Source: Rhodococcus sp. 14-1411-2a (GTDB taxonomy: Bacteria; Actinomycetota; Actinomycetes; Mycobacteriales; Mycobacteriaceae). Taken from it: 64,000 nt of DNA. The notes under the pieces are model-generated. The model saw nothing but the letters and a program-made list of their open reading frames with translations, was not told the DNA's origin and ran no database searches. The stretch spans positions 434,001-498,000 of the forward strand of contig NZ_NPGA01000009.1 of NCBI RefSeq assembly GCF_002259485.1. The letters run 5' to 3'. This document shows positions 51,367-60,419 of the stretch, in pieces; the stretch's first letter is position 1, and every line of letters starts with the position of its first letter. Position numbers and translations under genes: made by a program.

Positions 51367-51840
51367 GTGGCCATCGGATACTTCGCGATCGCAGGTGCAC
51401 TGGGGATAGTTCACGCCGCGTTTTCCGGCTACTGGGCTGCAGGTGGCCAATGGATGTTGAACACCGTCGGATCATTCGCCACGGAATGGGTCGAGACCGA
51501 ACCGCAGACTGCGCGAACGGCACTGCTGGTGCTCACGCTGGTCAAACTTGCAGCGGCAATTCTTCCCGCCCTCGCCTACATGAACCGGCCGCGCCTGGCA
51601 GCACAGAACCGGACCAGGCTGCCGGCAATCGTCCTCGGCATATCCTGGCCCGGCTCGGTGCTGCTGATTCTCTGGGGCGGAGCGTCGTTCGTCGGAGCGG
51701 TGATCGGCCTGATCGCCTCGGACGAGAACCGAAGCGTCAAGTACGGGCACCTGTTCTTCGACGGCATCTTCCTGCTCTGGGGTGCCGCCCTTCTGACGGC
51801 GCTGATCCTCTCTCGGAAAGCGCCGTACCAGCCGCGCTAG
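51367..51840 (+). CDS. DUF3995 membrane protein
   Basis: A 157-residue protein with four hydrophobic segments. It opens GYFAIAGALGIVHAAFSGYW, and LPAIVLGISWPGSVLLILWGGA lies in the middle, as in the actinobacterial DUF3995 family of unknown function. GTG 51367 follows a leaderless -10. Its TAG stop shares the palindrome CTAG (51837-51840) with the stop of the opposing ABC ATPase gene. Confidence 0.78.
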   Translation: MAIGYFAIAGALGIVHAAFSGYWAAGGQWMLNTVGSFATEWVETEPQTARTALLVLTLVKLAAAILPALAYMNRPRLAAQNRTRLPAIVLGISWPGSVLLILWGGASFVGAVIGLIASDENRSVKYGHLFFDGIFLLWGAALLTALILSRKAPYQPR

Positions 51841-52943
51841 ATGCGCTCGCCTGTTTCCGGATGGAAGAGGTGGATCGCTCCGTCGAGGCGCTTCAGTCCG
51901 ATGCTCTCGCCGATCCTCGCCGGGGCACGCACTGCCGAGCGGGCGACGAGCGACACGGGTCCCCCGTCGAGTCCCTTCACCTTCGGGTCGTCGAGGTGCG
52001 CGTACACGTACGACTCGCTGCCGAGCTCCTCGATGAGATCGACCTTGCCCTCGAAGCCTTCGCCGCCGCCGTGGACGATGCCGATGTTCTCGGGCCGCAT
52101 TCCGATGGTGACCTCGTCGATCCCCAGGCTCGCGAGCTTGGTCAGCTCGTCGCGCTCGAGCGGGAGCAGGAACTTACCGATCTGCACGCCGCCCGAGCCG
52201 ATGGGTACCGTCATCAGGTTCATCGCCGGGGAGCCGATGAATCCTGCGACGAACGCGTTGACGGGGTGGTCGTACAGGTCTGTGGGAGAGGCGAACTGCT
52301 GCAGTTTGCCACCACGCAGGACGGCGACGCGATCACCCATCGTCATGGCCTCGACCTGATCGTGGGTGACGTAGACCGTCGTGGTGCCGAGCCGACGCTG
52401 CAACGCCGCGATCTGCGTACGCGTCTGCACTCGCAGTTTCGCGTCGAGGTTGGACAGTGGCTCGTCCATGCAGAACACCTGCGGCTCACGAACGATGGCG
52501 CGGCCCATGGCAACTCGCTGACGCTGGCCACCCGAGAGCTTGCCGGGCTTGCGATCGAGGTACTCGGTGAGATCGAGCAGACGGGCCGCTTCGGCCACGC
52601 GTGCCTGACGCTTCTCGAGGCTCACTCCGCGCATCTTGAGTGCGAAGCCCATGTTCTCGCCGACGGTCTTGTTGGGGTAGAGCGCGTAGTTCTGGAACAC
52701 CATGGCGATGTCGCGGTCCTTGGACGGGACGCCCACCATGTTCTTGCCGCCGATTTCGATTGCGCCACCGTCGATCTCCTCCAGACCGGCGAGCATCCGA
52801 AGTGCGGTGGACTTGCCGGAGCCGGACGGTCCGACCAGGACGACGAACTCGCCGTCCTTTATGTCGAGGTCGAGGGAATCGACGGCGAGCGAATCGGCAC
52901 CTTCGTAGACGCAGGATGCCTTCTTGTACGTGATTGCAGCCAT
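51837..52943 (-). CDS. Sugar/polyol ABC transporter ATP-binding protein (MalK/UgpC type)
   Basis: A 368-residue ATPase: Walker A GPSGSGKST, Q-loop MVFQNYALYPN, signature LSGGQRQRVAMGRAI, Walker B VFCMDEPLSNLD and H-loop VTHDQVEAMTMGD. A C-terminal TOBE-type domain (about 240-368) is present, as in MalK/UgpC. It powers the two permeases just upstream. AGGAG lies 8 bp before the ATG. It is last in the transporter operon. Confidence 0.93.
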   Translation of the reverse strand: MAAITYKKASCVYEGADSLAVDSLDLDIKDGEFVVLVGPSGSGKSTALRMLAGLEEIDGGAIEIGGKNMVGVPSKDRDIAMVFQNYALYPNKTVGENMGFALKMRGVSLEKRQARVAEAARLLDLTEYLDRKPGKLSGGQRQRVAMGRAIVREPQVFCMDEPLSNLDAKLRVQTRTQIAALQRRLGTTTVYVTHDQVEAMTMGDRVAVLRGGKLQQFASPTDLYDHPVNAFVAGFIGSPAMNLMTVPIGSGGVQIGKFLLPLERDELTKLASLGIDEVTIGMRPENIGIVHGGGEGFEGKVDLIEELGSESYVYAHLDDPKVKGLDGGPVSLVARSAVRAPARIGESIGLKRLDGAIHLFHPETGERI

Positions 52944-52954
52944 GAGACTTTCTC

Positions 52955-53839
52955 CTATTTGATGGCGCCGAAGGACAGACCGCGCACGAGCTTGTTCTGC
53001 GCGAACCATCCGGCAAGGACGACGGGGAGTGCTGCGAACGTCGCAGCGGCGGAAAGCTGGGCCCAGTACAGGCCCTGGCCGGTGATGAATCCGACGAGGT
53101 ACACCGGAATCGTCTGGGCCTGAACGGCAGTGAGGTTGACGGCGAAGAAGAACTCGTTCCACGAGAAGATCACGCAGATCAACGACGTCGCTGCGATACC
53201 GGGAGAGACGAGCGGCAGGATCACCTCGCGGACCGACGTCCACAGCGACGCACCGTCCATGCTGGCGGCCTCGAGCAGTTCCGACGGCACCTCCATGAAG
53301 AACGAGCGCATCATCCACACGGCGATAGGCAGATTCATCGCGGTGTAGAGAATCACCAGTGCCCAGATGTTGTCGAGCATGCCGATGTCACCGACGATGA
53401 CGTACAGCGGAACGATGACGGCCACGACGGGCAGCATCTTGGTGGAGATGAAGAAGAACAGCACGTCCTGGGTTTTCTTCACCGGCCGCAGCGACAGCGC
53501 GAATGCTGCCGGAACACCCAGCAGCAGAACGAGAATCGTCGAGACGATGGTCGCGAACGCCGAGTTCAGCAGGGTGGTGCCGATGCCGCTCTCGAGGACA
53601 CCTCGATACTGATCGAGGGTGGGGGTGAAGATCAGCTTCGGCGGGTTGGAGTAGGCGTCGGCCTCCTGCTTGAAGCCGGTGATCACCATCCAGAGAACCG
53701 GGAAGAAGAATGCGATACCGGCCACCCAGGCAACGAACGACCAGATCGTGCCCGGGCCCCACTTGCTCTTCTTCCGGATCTCCTGCCCGTCGGAGGTCTG
53801 CGCGACGGCCTTCTTCTTGCTTGTGGTTGCCGTGCTCAT
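52955..53839 (-). CDS. ABC transporter permease, MalG type (polyol)
   Basis: A 294-residue permease with six membrane segments. The EAA loop is ELLEAASMDGASLWTSVREVILPLVSPGIAAT, close to the consensus that contacts the ATPase. An N-terminal charged tail precedes the first helix. ATG 53839 has GGAGG 7 bp upstream; GTG 53842 one codon earlier would overlap the previous stop as GTGA. It forms the channel with the MalF-type partner. Confidence 0.92.
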   Translation of the reverse strand: MSTATTSKKKAVAQTSDGQEIRKKSKWGPGTIWSFVAWVAGIAFFFPVLWMVITGFKQEADAYSNPPKLIFTPTLDQYRGVLESGIGTTLLNSAFATIVSTILVLLLGVPAAFALSLRPVKKTQDVLFFFISTKMLPVVAVIVPLYVIVGDIGMLDNIWALVILYTAMNLPIAVWMMRSFFMEVPSELLEAASMDGASLWTSVREVILPLVSPGIAATSLICVIFSWNEFFFAVNLTAVQAQTIPVYLVGFITGQGLYWAQLSAAATFAALPVVLAGWFAQNKLVRGLSFGAIK

Positions 53840-54789
53840 CACGCCGCCTCCTCGTTTGCGCTGAAGCTCTTGAAGATCAGTCTCAGCGCCAGAGTGCTGA
53901 GAACGATGGTTGCCACCACGGTGACGACACCCATGGCCGCGGCCTGACCGATGTCGAAGCCGAGGAAGGCACGCTGGTAGATGTAGAACGGCAGGTTCGC
54001 CGACGCGACTCCCGGTCCACCGGAGGTCATCATGTAGACGGCATCGAAGGTGTTGACCAGATAGATCGCACCGAGGACGGTGCCGAGTTCGATGAAGCGA
54101 CGCAGGTGCGGCAACGTCAACTCACGGAAGAGTTTGAACGGGCCTGCCCCGTCGACACGCGCAGCCTCGGCGATGTCCTTCGGCATGGACTGCAGGCCGG
54201 CGAGGATCAGCAGCATCATGAACGGCGTCCACTGCCACACGAGGTTCGTCATGACCGCGGCCAGCGGGAACCGCGACACCCAGTCGATCTCACCGACTCC
54301 GAACGGACTCAGCGCGAAGTTGATCAGGCCGAAGACGGGATCGAACATCGTCGTCTTCCAGATCAGCGCACCGGCGACCGGGGTGACGAGAAACGGGGTG
54401 ATCAGCAGCGTGCGAATCAGGCTGCGTCCGATGAACTTTCGATCGAGCAGCAGAGCGAGGGCCAGACCCAGCACCACCGAGATGATCACGGTTCCGACGA
54501 TCATGATCACGGTGTTCATCGCGACCTCGCGGAACTGACTGTCGCGGAACACGTCGATGTAGTTGTTCAGACCGTTGAACTCACGCGAACCCGGACGAAC
54601 GAGGTTCCAGGACTGCGTCGAGTAGTACAGCGTGAACAGGAACGGGATCTGGGTGACGATGATGGCGAACACCAACGCCGGCAACAGTGGCCCGCGTCGA
54701 CGCCACCCCTCTGCCTTGGAGATCGTTCTCGGTCTCGGTACGAACTTCTCCGGTTCGGCCGGAGCCGTCCGTTCTTCGGTGGTGGTCAT
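53839..54789 (-). CDS. ABC transporter permease, MalF type (polyol)
   Basis: A 316-residue permease with six membrane segments and the EAA loop DIAEAARVDGAGPFKLFRELTLPHL. TQIPFLFTLYYSTQSWNL opens the first helix-loop. AGGAGG lies 7 bp before ATG 54789, which overlaps the binding-protein stop as ATGA. It belongs to the sugar-type (CUT1) family, fitting a polyol uptake system. Confidence 0.92.
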   Translation of the reverse strand: MTTTEERTAPAEPEKFVPRPRTISKAEGWRRRGPLLPALVFAIIVTQIPFLFTLYYSTQSWNLVRPGSREFNGLNNYIDVFRDSQFREVAMNTVIMIVGTVIISVVLGLALALLLDRKFIGRSLIRTLLITPFLVTPVAGALIWKTTMFDPVFGLINFALSPFGVGEIDWVSRFPLAAVMTNLVWQWTPFMMLLILAGLQSMPKDIAEAARVDGAGPFKLFRELTLPHLRRFIELGTVLGAIYLVNTFDAVYMMTSGGPGVASANLPFYIYQRAFLGFDIGQAAAMGVVTVVATIVLSTLALRLIFKSFSANEEAA

Positions 54790-56138
54790 CCCTGGTCCTC
54801 CTGGTACGTCCTGCCGACCACTTCGGCGTATTGCTGCGCTTGGTCGAGCGCGTCGTCGACGCTGATCTGTCCAGCGATCGCGGCACTGATCTGTTGGCTG
54901 ACCCGGGTACCGAGGTCCTGGAACTCCGGAATGGTCAGGAACTGGACTCCGGTGTACGGAACCGGATCCACGGTGGGGTCGTTCGGGTCGGCACTGTCGA
55001 TGGAGTCGAGGGTCAGCTGACCGTAGGCCGCCGACGCCTCCGCGTACTCGGGAATCTCGTAGGTCGAGAGCCGACTTCCGGGAGGCACACGCTCCCAACC
55101 GAGTTCGTTACCGACCTTGTTCAGGTATTCCTTGCTGGTCATCCACGAGACGAACTTCCATGCCTCGTCGGGGGCCTCACTGGTCTTGGGGATGCCCAGT
55201 GCCCAGGAGTACAGCCAACCGTTGTCGCCCTTGGCCGCCGACGGGGCCTTGGCATAACCGATCTGCCCGACGACGTTGCTCGACGACGGGTCCTCGAGGA
55301 CCGAGACGGCCGAGGTGGCGTCGTACCACATGGCGGTGTTGCCCTGGGAGAGTTGCGTTCCGCACTCACTGAACCCACTGGTCGCCGCGCCGGCCTGACC
55401 GTGCTCGCGCACGGTGTCGACGTAGAACTGCACGGCTTCGCGTACCTCGGGACTGTTCAGCTGGGCGTTCCAGTTCTCGTCGTACCAGCGGCCGCCGAAC
55501 GCGTTGATGACAGTGTTGAGCGGTGCGAGCACCTCACCCCAGCCGGGCTTGCCGCGCAGGCAGATTCCGGACAGGCCCGGGCTGTCGAGAGCGGCTGCGG
55601 CGTCGGCCACCTGCTGCCAGGTGGGCTCGGCAGGCATGTCGATACCGGCCTGGTCCATCAGATCCTTGCGGTACATCAGGAACGACGATTCACCGTAGAA
55701 CGGCACCGAGTACATGCTGCCCTCGTACGACAGCGACTCCTTCAGCGTGGGAATGAAGTCGTCCTCGTCGTAGCCCGGCGTGGCGTCGGCGTACTCGGAA
55801 AGATTGGTCAGCCAACCGTTCTCGGCCCACTGCGGGGTCTCGAAGTTGCTGATCATCACCACGTCGAACTCACCGCCGCCGGTCGCGACCGAGGCCGTGA
55901 TCTTGGCTCGGGCCTCGTTCTCCGAGAGCGACACGAACTTCAGGTTGATACCCGGGTTCTCCGCCTCGAACTCCGGAGCAAGCGAAATGGCATCGGACAT
56001 CTGCGAATTCGAGACGATCGCGACGGTGACCGTCGTACCGTCACCATCACCACCGAACGAGCCGGCACCGGCACATCCGGACACCACCAAGGTCGTCGCG
56101 AGCGAGGTCGCGACAACCACCTTCGGTAGAACTTTCAC
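54786..56138 (-). CDS. Extracellular polyol/sugar-binding lipoprotein
   Basis: A 450-residue CUT1 substrate-binding lipoprotein. The signal ends in the lipobox TLVVSGCAG (C at about 22). The mature part has GINLKFVSLSENEARAKI, FDVVMISNFETPQWAENGWL and the sugar-contact-type region SYEGSMYSVPFYGESSFLMYRK. It delivers its ligand, probably a polyol such as mannitol, sorbitol or arabitol, judged by the adjacent dehydrogenases. AAAGG lies 7 bp before GTG 56138, which overlaps the regulator stop as GTGA. Confidence 0.92.
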   Translation of the reverse strand: MKVLPKVVVATSLATTLVVSGCAGAGSFGGDGDGTTVTVAIVSNSQMSDAISLAPEFEAENPGINLKFVSLSENEARAKITASVATGGGEFDVVMISNFETPQWAENGWLTNLSEYADATPGYDEDDFIPTLKESLSYEGSMYSVPFYGESSFLMYRKDLMDQAGIDMPAEPTWQQVADAAAALDSPGLSGICLRGKPGWGEVLAPLNTVINAFGGRWYDENWNAQLNSPEVREAVQFYVDTVREHGQAGAATSGFSECGTQLSQGNTAMWYDATSAVSVLEDPSSSNVVGQIGYAKAPSAAKGDNGWLYSWALGIPKTSEAPDEAWKFVSWMTSKEYLNKVGNELGWERVPPGSRLSTYEIPEYAEASAAYGQLTLDSIDSADPNDPTVDPVPYTGVQFLTIPEFQDLGTRVSQQISAAIAGQISVDDALDQAQQYAEVVGRTYQEDQG

Positions 56139-57160
56139 TGAGATACCTTTCCATTCGACGCTGATGTGGATCGATCCACAAGCCAACGCGCACTTTCGAT
56201 GTCGGTGACCAAGATCGATGCCAGTCCACCGCGCAGTGCACCGAGCAGCGCTTCGTGTTTTCGTTTTCCGCCCGTGACGAGCACCGCCCGATCGCAGGCC
56301 CTGATGGCGTCGAGCCCCACCGACACGGTTCGGCCGGGGAGTGATCCTCCGGTGTCCTTGCCGTCGGCGTCGTAGAACCGTCCGCCGATCTCACCGACCG
56401 CACCGAGTCGGCGCAGTTCGTCGAGCACCTCGAGGTCGATGAAGCTGCCCTCGAACAATGTGGTGGACGTGGAAACGGGACCGATGCCGTACATCATCAC
56501 ATCGGCATCGGTCCCGGCTTTGAGTGCGCGAGAGATCACGGAGTCCTGCTCCAACGCAACGACAGTCGCCTGATCGGCGTACAGCGGCGCATTGAGCCTG
56601 ATGGGTGTCGCCTGCAGGTACGCAGCGCACCGTCCGAGCGTGTACTCGACGCCGGTCTGGTAGTCGGCCGAGGTGATGGAACCGTCGAGTTGCACCACCG
56701 CAGCACATTTGGTGGACCTGGTCTTGAGCGAGCTGGCGACCGCCACCGTCTCGGGTCCCCAGGTGAAGCCCAGCACATCCTTGTCCTGGAGCCGACGAGA
56801 GAGCAGCGTCGCCGCTGCCCGGCCGAGGGAACCGTAGCCGGCGTCCGTGCCGTCGATGACGTCCGAGACGACGAGCACCTCGGTCAGCCCGAACTGCGCT
56901 TCGAGTTCACGCTCGATGTCGGCGTGCACGGTGCCCTGCAGGTCGTCGGGAACGTTGATCTCGATGGTCACCAGTCCCTGGGTGCGAGCGCGTGCAACCA
57001 ACCGCCCTGCCGTGGGGCGTGAGACACCGAGCTTCACGGCGATCTCGGCCTGAGTCGCGCCTTCGAGGTGGTACATGGTTGCGGCGCGCAGAGCCAGGCG
57101 CAGATCCTCTCCGGACCGCGGAGACTTCGACCCCGCTGGACCGGATGACGATCCATCCAT
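56135..57160 (-). CDS. SorC/DeoR-type sugar-responsive regulator
   Basis: A 341-residue regulator. The N-terminal helix-turn-helix is MYHLEGATQAEIAVKLGVSRPTAGRLVARAR, and the C-terminal sugar-phosphate-binding domain includes LGFTWGPETVAVAS and GGRFYDADGKDTGG, typical of SorC proteins. ATG 57160 has GGGAGG 4 bp upstream; a TTG four codons earlier lies in that site. It leads the transporter operon and is divergent from the dehydrogenases, with a perfect operator between. The ligand is probably a sugar phosphate. Confidence 0.92.
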   Translation of the reverse strand: MDGSSSGPAGSKSPRSGEDLRLALRAATMYHLEGATQAEIAVKLGVSRPTAGRLVARARTQGLVTIEINVPDDLQGTVHADIERELEAQFGLTEVLVVSDVIDGTDAGYGSLGRAAATLLSRRLQDKDVLGFTWGPETVAVASSLKTRSTKCAAVVQLDGSITSADYQTGVEYTLGRCAAYLQATPIRLNAPLYADQATVVALEQDSVISRALKAGTDADVMMYGIGPVSTSTTLFEGSFIDLEVLDELRRLGAVGEIGGRFYDADGKDTGGSLPGRTVSVGLDAIRACDRAVLVTGGKRKHEALLGALRGGLASILVTDIESARWLVDRSTSASNGKVSQ

Positions 57161-57176
57161 TTCGCCTCCCAAGTTA

Positions 57177-57209
57177 TGAGCAGATGCTCAGCTCGTGTTC
57201 ATCTGCTCA
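57177..57209. promoter_or_regulatory. Perfect inverted-repeat operator of the polyol regulon
   Basis: TGAGCAGATG (57177-57186) and CATCTGCTCA (57200-57209) are perfectly complementary 10-bp arms with a 13-bp spacer, in the divergent gap. The spacing of half-sites suits a SorC-type regulator. The downstream arm ends 6 bp before the dehydrogenase -10 box. Confidence 0.75.
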
Positions 57210-57215
57210 CTAAGC

Positions 57216-57221
57216 TAACAT
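57216..57221 (+). promoter_or_regulatory. Leaderless -10 box of the polyol dehydrogenase
   Basis: TAACAT lies 6 bp before GTG 57228, just downstream of the inverted-repeat operator. Confidence 0.5.
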
Positions 57222-57227
57222 TAAGGT

Positions 57228-58298
57228 GTGATCTACACAACACCCCCCGATGGCGGGCGACCCGTGCCACAGTCCATGCAGGCCAGCGTCCTCACCGCAG
57301 CACAGGAGATACGACTCGAAGAACGGCCCGTCCCCACCCCCGCGCCCGATCAGGTCCTCGTACAGGTCACGGCGGTCGGGGTGTGCGGTTCCGACGCGCA
57401 CTACTACCGGGAGGGGCGCATCGGCGAGTACGTGGTCGACGGCCCCCTGGTCCTCGGACACGAGGCCGCGGGCGTCATCGTGGCCGTGGGCAACGACGTC
57501 TCCGACACCCGCGTCGGGCAGCGCGTGTCCATCGAGCCGCAGCGCCCAGATCCCACCAGCGCCCAGTCCCGAGCAGGCCGCTACAACCTGTGCCCGGCCA
57601 TGGAGTTCTTCGCGACGCCGCCCATCGACGGCGCGCTCGCGGAGTACGTGTTGATCCAATCGACCTTCGCCCATGACGTCCCCGACGACATCTCCGACGA
57701 GGCTGCTGCGCTCTTCGAACCGCTGTCGGTGGGCATCGCGTCGGCCCAGAAAGCGCGGATCTCCGCGGGCTCGAGCGTGCTCATCGCGGGAGCGGGGCCC
57801 GTCGGGCTCGTCACCGCGCAGGTCGCTCGCGCATTCGGTGCCACCGAGGTGGTCGTCACCGACATCGACGCTTCCCGCCGGGCCAACGCGCAGAGGTTCG
57901 GCGCGACTCGCGTGCTCGACCCCGCCGTCGAGGACGTGCGCTCCCTGACGGTCGATGCGTTCATCGACGCGTCCGGTGCGGCCCGAGCCGTGATCGACGG
58001 CATCCACGCGGTCCGGCCCGCAGGCACGGTCGTCCTCGTCGGCATGGGTGGATCAGATTATCCGCTGCCGATCTCGCTGATCCAGAACCGAGAATTGCTG
58101 CTCACCGGCGTCTTTCGCTACGCCAACACATGGCCGATCGCACGCGCGCTGGTGGCGTCGGGCATGGTGGATCTCGACGCGATGGTGACGGCGCGATTCG
58201 GGCTCGATGGCGTCGAGGATGCATTGAACGCGGACAGGCAACCCGGAAGCATCAAAGCCGTAGTGATTCCAGGACTTTCGAAGGAGAACGACGCATGA
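57228..58298 (+). CDS. Zinc-dependent polyol (sorbitol/xylitol-type) dehydrogenase
   Basis: A 356-residue MDR-family dehydrogenase. Zinc-site residues lie in GVCGSDAHYY and LGHEAAGVI, and the NAD site is AGAGPVGLVTAQVARAFGA. The structural-zinc cysteine cluster is incomplete (only PAMEFF follows YNLC), as in sorbitol dehydrogenases. It probably oxidises a polyol to a ketose. The GTG start appears leaderless. The stop overlaps the mannitol dehydrogenase start by 4 bp. Confidence 0.92.
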   Translation: MIYTTPPDGGRPVPQSMQASVLTAAQEIRLEERPVPTPAPDQVLVQVTAVGVCGSDAHYYREGRIGEYVVDGPLVLGHEAAGVIVAVGNDVSDTRVGQRVSIEPQRPDPTSAQSRAGRYNLCPAMEFFATPPIDGALAEYVLIQSTFAHDVPDDISDEAAALFEPLSVGIASAQKARISAGSSVLIAGAGPVGLVTAQVARAFGATEVVVTDIDASRRANAQRFGATRVLDPAVEDVRSLTVDAFIDASGAARAVIDGIHAVRPAGTVVLVGMGGSDYPLPISLIQNRELLLTGVFRYANTWPIARALVASGMVDLDAMVTARFGLDGVEDALNADRQPGSIKAVVIPGLSKENDA

Positions 58299-59770
58299 AG
58301 TTGAACTCGCAGAACCTCGCCGACTTCATCGAGGACGTCGCGGTTCCGACGTACGACCGATCCGAGGTGACGGTCGGCATCGTGCATTTCGGTGTCGGCG
58401 GCTTCCATCGCGCCCACCAGGCGATGTACGTCGACCGTCTGTTGCAGCAGGGGCAGGCGCTGGACTGGGGAATCTGCGGCGTAGGCGTACTGCCCGGCGA
58501 CCGGCGAATGAACGACGTCATGCAGGCACAGGACTGCCTGTACACGTTGGCGCTCAAGCATTCCGACGGTACGTGGGACACCCGCGTCATCGGTTCCATA
58601 GTCGAGTATCTCTTCGCACCGGACGACGCCGAGGCCGTGATCGAGAAGATGGCAGCAGACACGACGAAGATCGTCTCGCTCACCATCACCGAGGGTGGCT
58701 ACAACTTCTCCGCGACGACGGGCGAGTTCGACGCCGACAATCCGGCCATCGTCGCCGACCTCGCCGACGGCGCTGTTCCTGCAACGACATTCGGGCTCGT
58801 CATCGAAGCGTTGACTCGGCGCAAGGACCGCGGCATGGCACCGTTCACCATCATGTCCTGCGACAACATCGAGGGCAACGGACACATGGCGCAGTCGACG
58901 TTCACCGCGTTCGCGCGCCTGAAGGATCCGGCGTTGGCCGACTGGATCCAAGCCGAAGGCGCGTTCCCCAATTCGATGGTCGATCGCATCACGCCGGTCA
59001 CGACACCGGAGGTGACCGAGCAACTTTCGCTGCGGTACGCCATCGACGATCAGTGGCCCGTTGCGGGCGAGCCGTTCACGCAGTGGGTGCTCGAGGACAA
59101 CTTCACCCTCGGCCGTCCACCGCTGGAAGAGGTGGGCGTGCAGGTGGTCGAGGACGTCACCCCCTACGAGCTGATGAAGCTGCGGTTGCTCAATGCCAGC
59201 CACCAGGCGCTCGCGTACTTCGGCTACCTCAGTGGCTATCGACTCGTCCACGAGGTGTGCCAGGATTCGCTGTTCGCCGATTTTCTGCTCGCCTACATGG
59301 ACGAGGAGGCAACCCCGACGCTGCAGCCGGTCCCCGGCATCGATCTGACCGACTACAAGAAGACGTTGATCGAGCGGTTCTCCAACCCCGAGATCCGCGA
59401 TACCGTCGCTCGCCTGTGCGCCGAGTCCTCGGACCGAATTCCCAAGTGGCTCTTGCCCGTCATCCGCAAGAACCTCGAGACCGGCGGTCAGATCACCCGC
59501 TCCACCGCGGTGGTGGCCAGTTGGGCTCGCTACGCCGAGGCCGTGGACGAGTCCGGCGAGCCCATCGAGATCGTCGACCAACTCAAGGATTCACTGGTGC
59601 CGATCGCGCAGAGTCAGCGCGAGAACCCCACGGCATTCATCGCCAACCGCGCAGTGTTCGGGGATCTGATCGACAACGAGCGGTTCGTGGCCGAATACAC
59701 GAAACAACTGTCGTCTCTGCAGGAGCGGGGAGCACGCGAGACGCTGGAATCGCTCAGGTCGACTCACTGA
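58295..59770 (+). CDS. Mannitol 2-dehydrogenase family protein
   Basis: A 491-residue long-chain mannitol dehydrogenase. The NAD site is VGIVHFGVGGFHRAHQA, FTIMSCDNIEGNG follows, and the active-site region contains the conserved LRLLNASHQALAYFGYLSGY, with lysine in KLRLLN. It oxidises mannitol or arabitol to fructose or xylulose with NAD. AAGGAG lies about 8 bp before ATG 58295. The 3' end overlaps converging trkA by 17 bp. Confidence 0.94.
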   Translation: MKLNSQNLADFIEDVAVPTYDRSEVTVGIVHFGVGGFHRAHQAMYVDRLLQQGQALDWGICGVGVLPGDRRMNDVMQAQDCLYTLALKHSDGTWDTRVIGSIVEYLFAPDDAEAVIEKMAADTTKIVSLTITEGGYNFSATTGEFDADNPAIVADLADGAVPATTFGLVIEALTRRKDRGMAPFTIMSCDNIEGNGHMAQSTFTAFARLKDPALADWIQAEGAFPNSMVDRITPVTTPEVTEQLSLRYAIDDQWPVAGEPFTQWVLEDNFTLGRPPLEEVGVQVVEDVTPYELMKLRLLNASHQALAYFGYLSGYRLVHEVCQDSLFADFLLAYMDEEATPTLQPVPGIDLTDYKKTLIERFSNPEIRDTVARLCAESSDRIPKWLLPVIRKNLETGGQITRSTAVVASWARYAEAVDESGEPIEIVDQLKDSLVPIAQSQRENPTAFIANRAVFGDLIDNERFVAEYTKQLSSLQERGARETLESLRSTH

Positions 59771-60419
59771 AACGTTCGGCGTCTCGAACCTGACCGGAGA
59801 CGATGACGGTATCGCCTGCACCGATCACCGTGTCGGCCGTGGCGTAGGTGAATCCTTCGCCCTGACGCTTGACCGCGACGACGGTGACACGGTGTTTGGT
59901 GCGTATCCCGCTTTCCCCCAGCTTCTTTCCGATGATGGAGGCGGGCGGAGAGGTCTTGATCATGGCGAAACCGTCGTCGAATTCGATGTAGTCCATCATC
60001 CGACCGCGCACCAGGTGGGCGACGCGCTTGCCCATGTCGTGCTCGGGCCGCACCACATGGTGCACGCCGATCTGGGTGAGAATCTTGGCGTGCGCGTTGC
60101 TGATCGCCTTGGCCCAGATGTTGGACACCGACAGGTTGATCAGCGCGGACGCGGTCAACAGACTTGCCTCGAGATCGGATCCGATGCCCACCACTGCGCG
60201 GTCGTACTCGTGAACCGACAGTTGGCGCAACGACTCCTCGTCGGTGGTGTCGGCCACGGCCGCATGCGTGAGCCGGTCCGAGACACGTTGCACCACAGCC
60301 TCGTCGGTGTCGATGCCGAGGACCTCGACGCCCTGGCCCATCAATTCCAGCGCCAGCGACTTGCCGAAGCGGCCGAGGCCGAGGACGACGACGACGTCGG
60401 AGGACGGTTTCCTAGCCAA
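59754..60419 (-). CDS. trkA: TrkA/KtrA-type potassium-channel regulatory protein
   Basis: A 221-residue RCK protein. The N-terminal Rossmann fold begins VVVLGLGRFGKSLALELMGQG with the acidic IDTDE that binds nucleotide, and a TrkA-C domain ends the protein. It gates the TrkH channel. The start is a rare TTG (60419) with GGAAAGG about 7 bp upstream, and it overlaps the TrkH gene by 8 bp. The 3' end overlaps the converging mannitol dehydrogenase by 17 bp. Confidence 0.92.
   Translation of the reverse strand: MARKPSSDVVVVLGLGRFGKSLALELMGQGVEVLGIDTDEAVVQRVSDRLTHAAVADTTDEESLRQLSVHEYDRAVVGIGSDLEASLLTASALINLSVSNIWAKAISNAHAKILTQIGVHHVVRPEHDMGKRVAHLVRGRMMDYIEFDDGFAMIKTSPPASIIGKKLGESGIRTKHRVTVVAVKRQGEGFTYATADTVIGAGDTVIVSGQVRDAERFSEST

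Noticed and set aside
51279..53123. A 614-codon plus-strand open frame across the transporter genes
   Set aside because: The ABC ATPase and permease on the minus strand are unmistakable; this frame has no motif.
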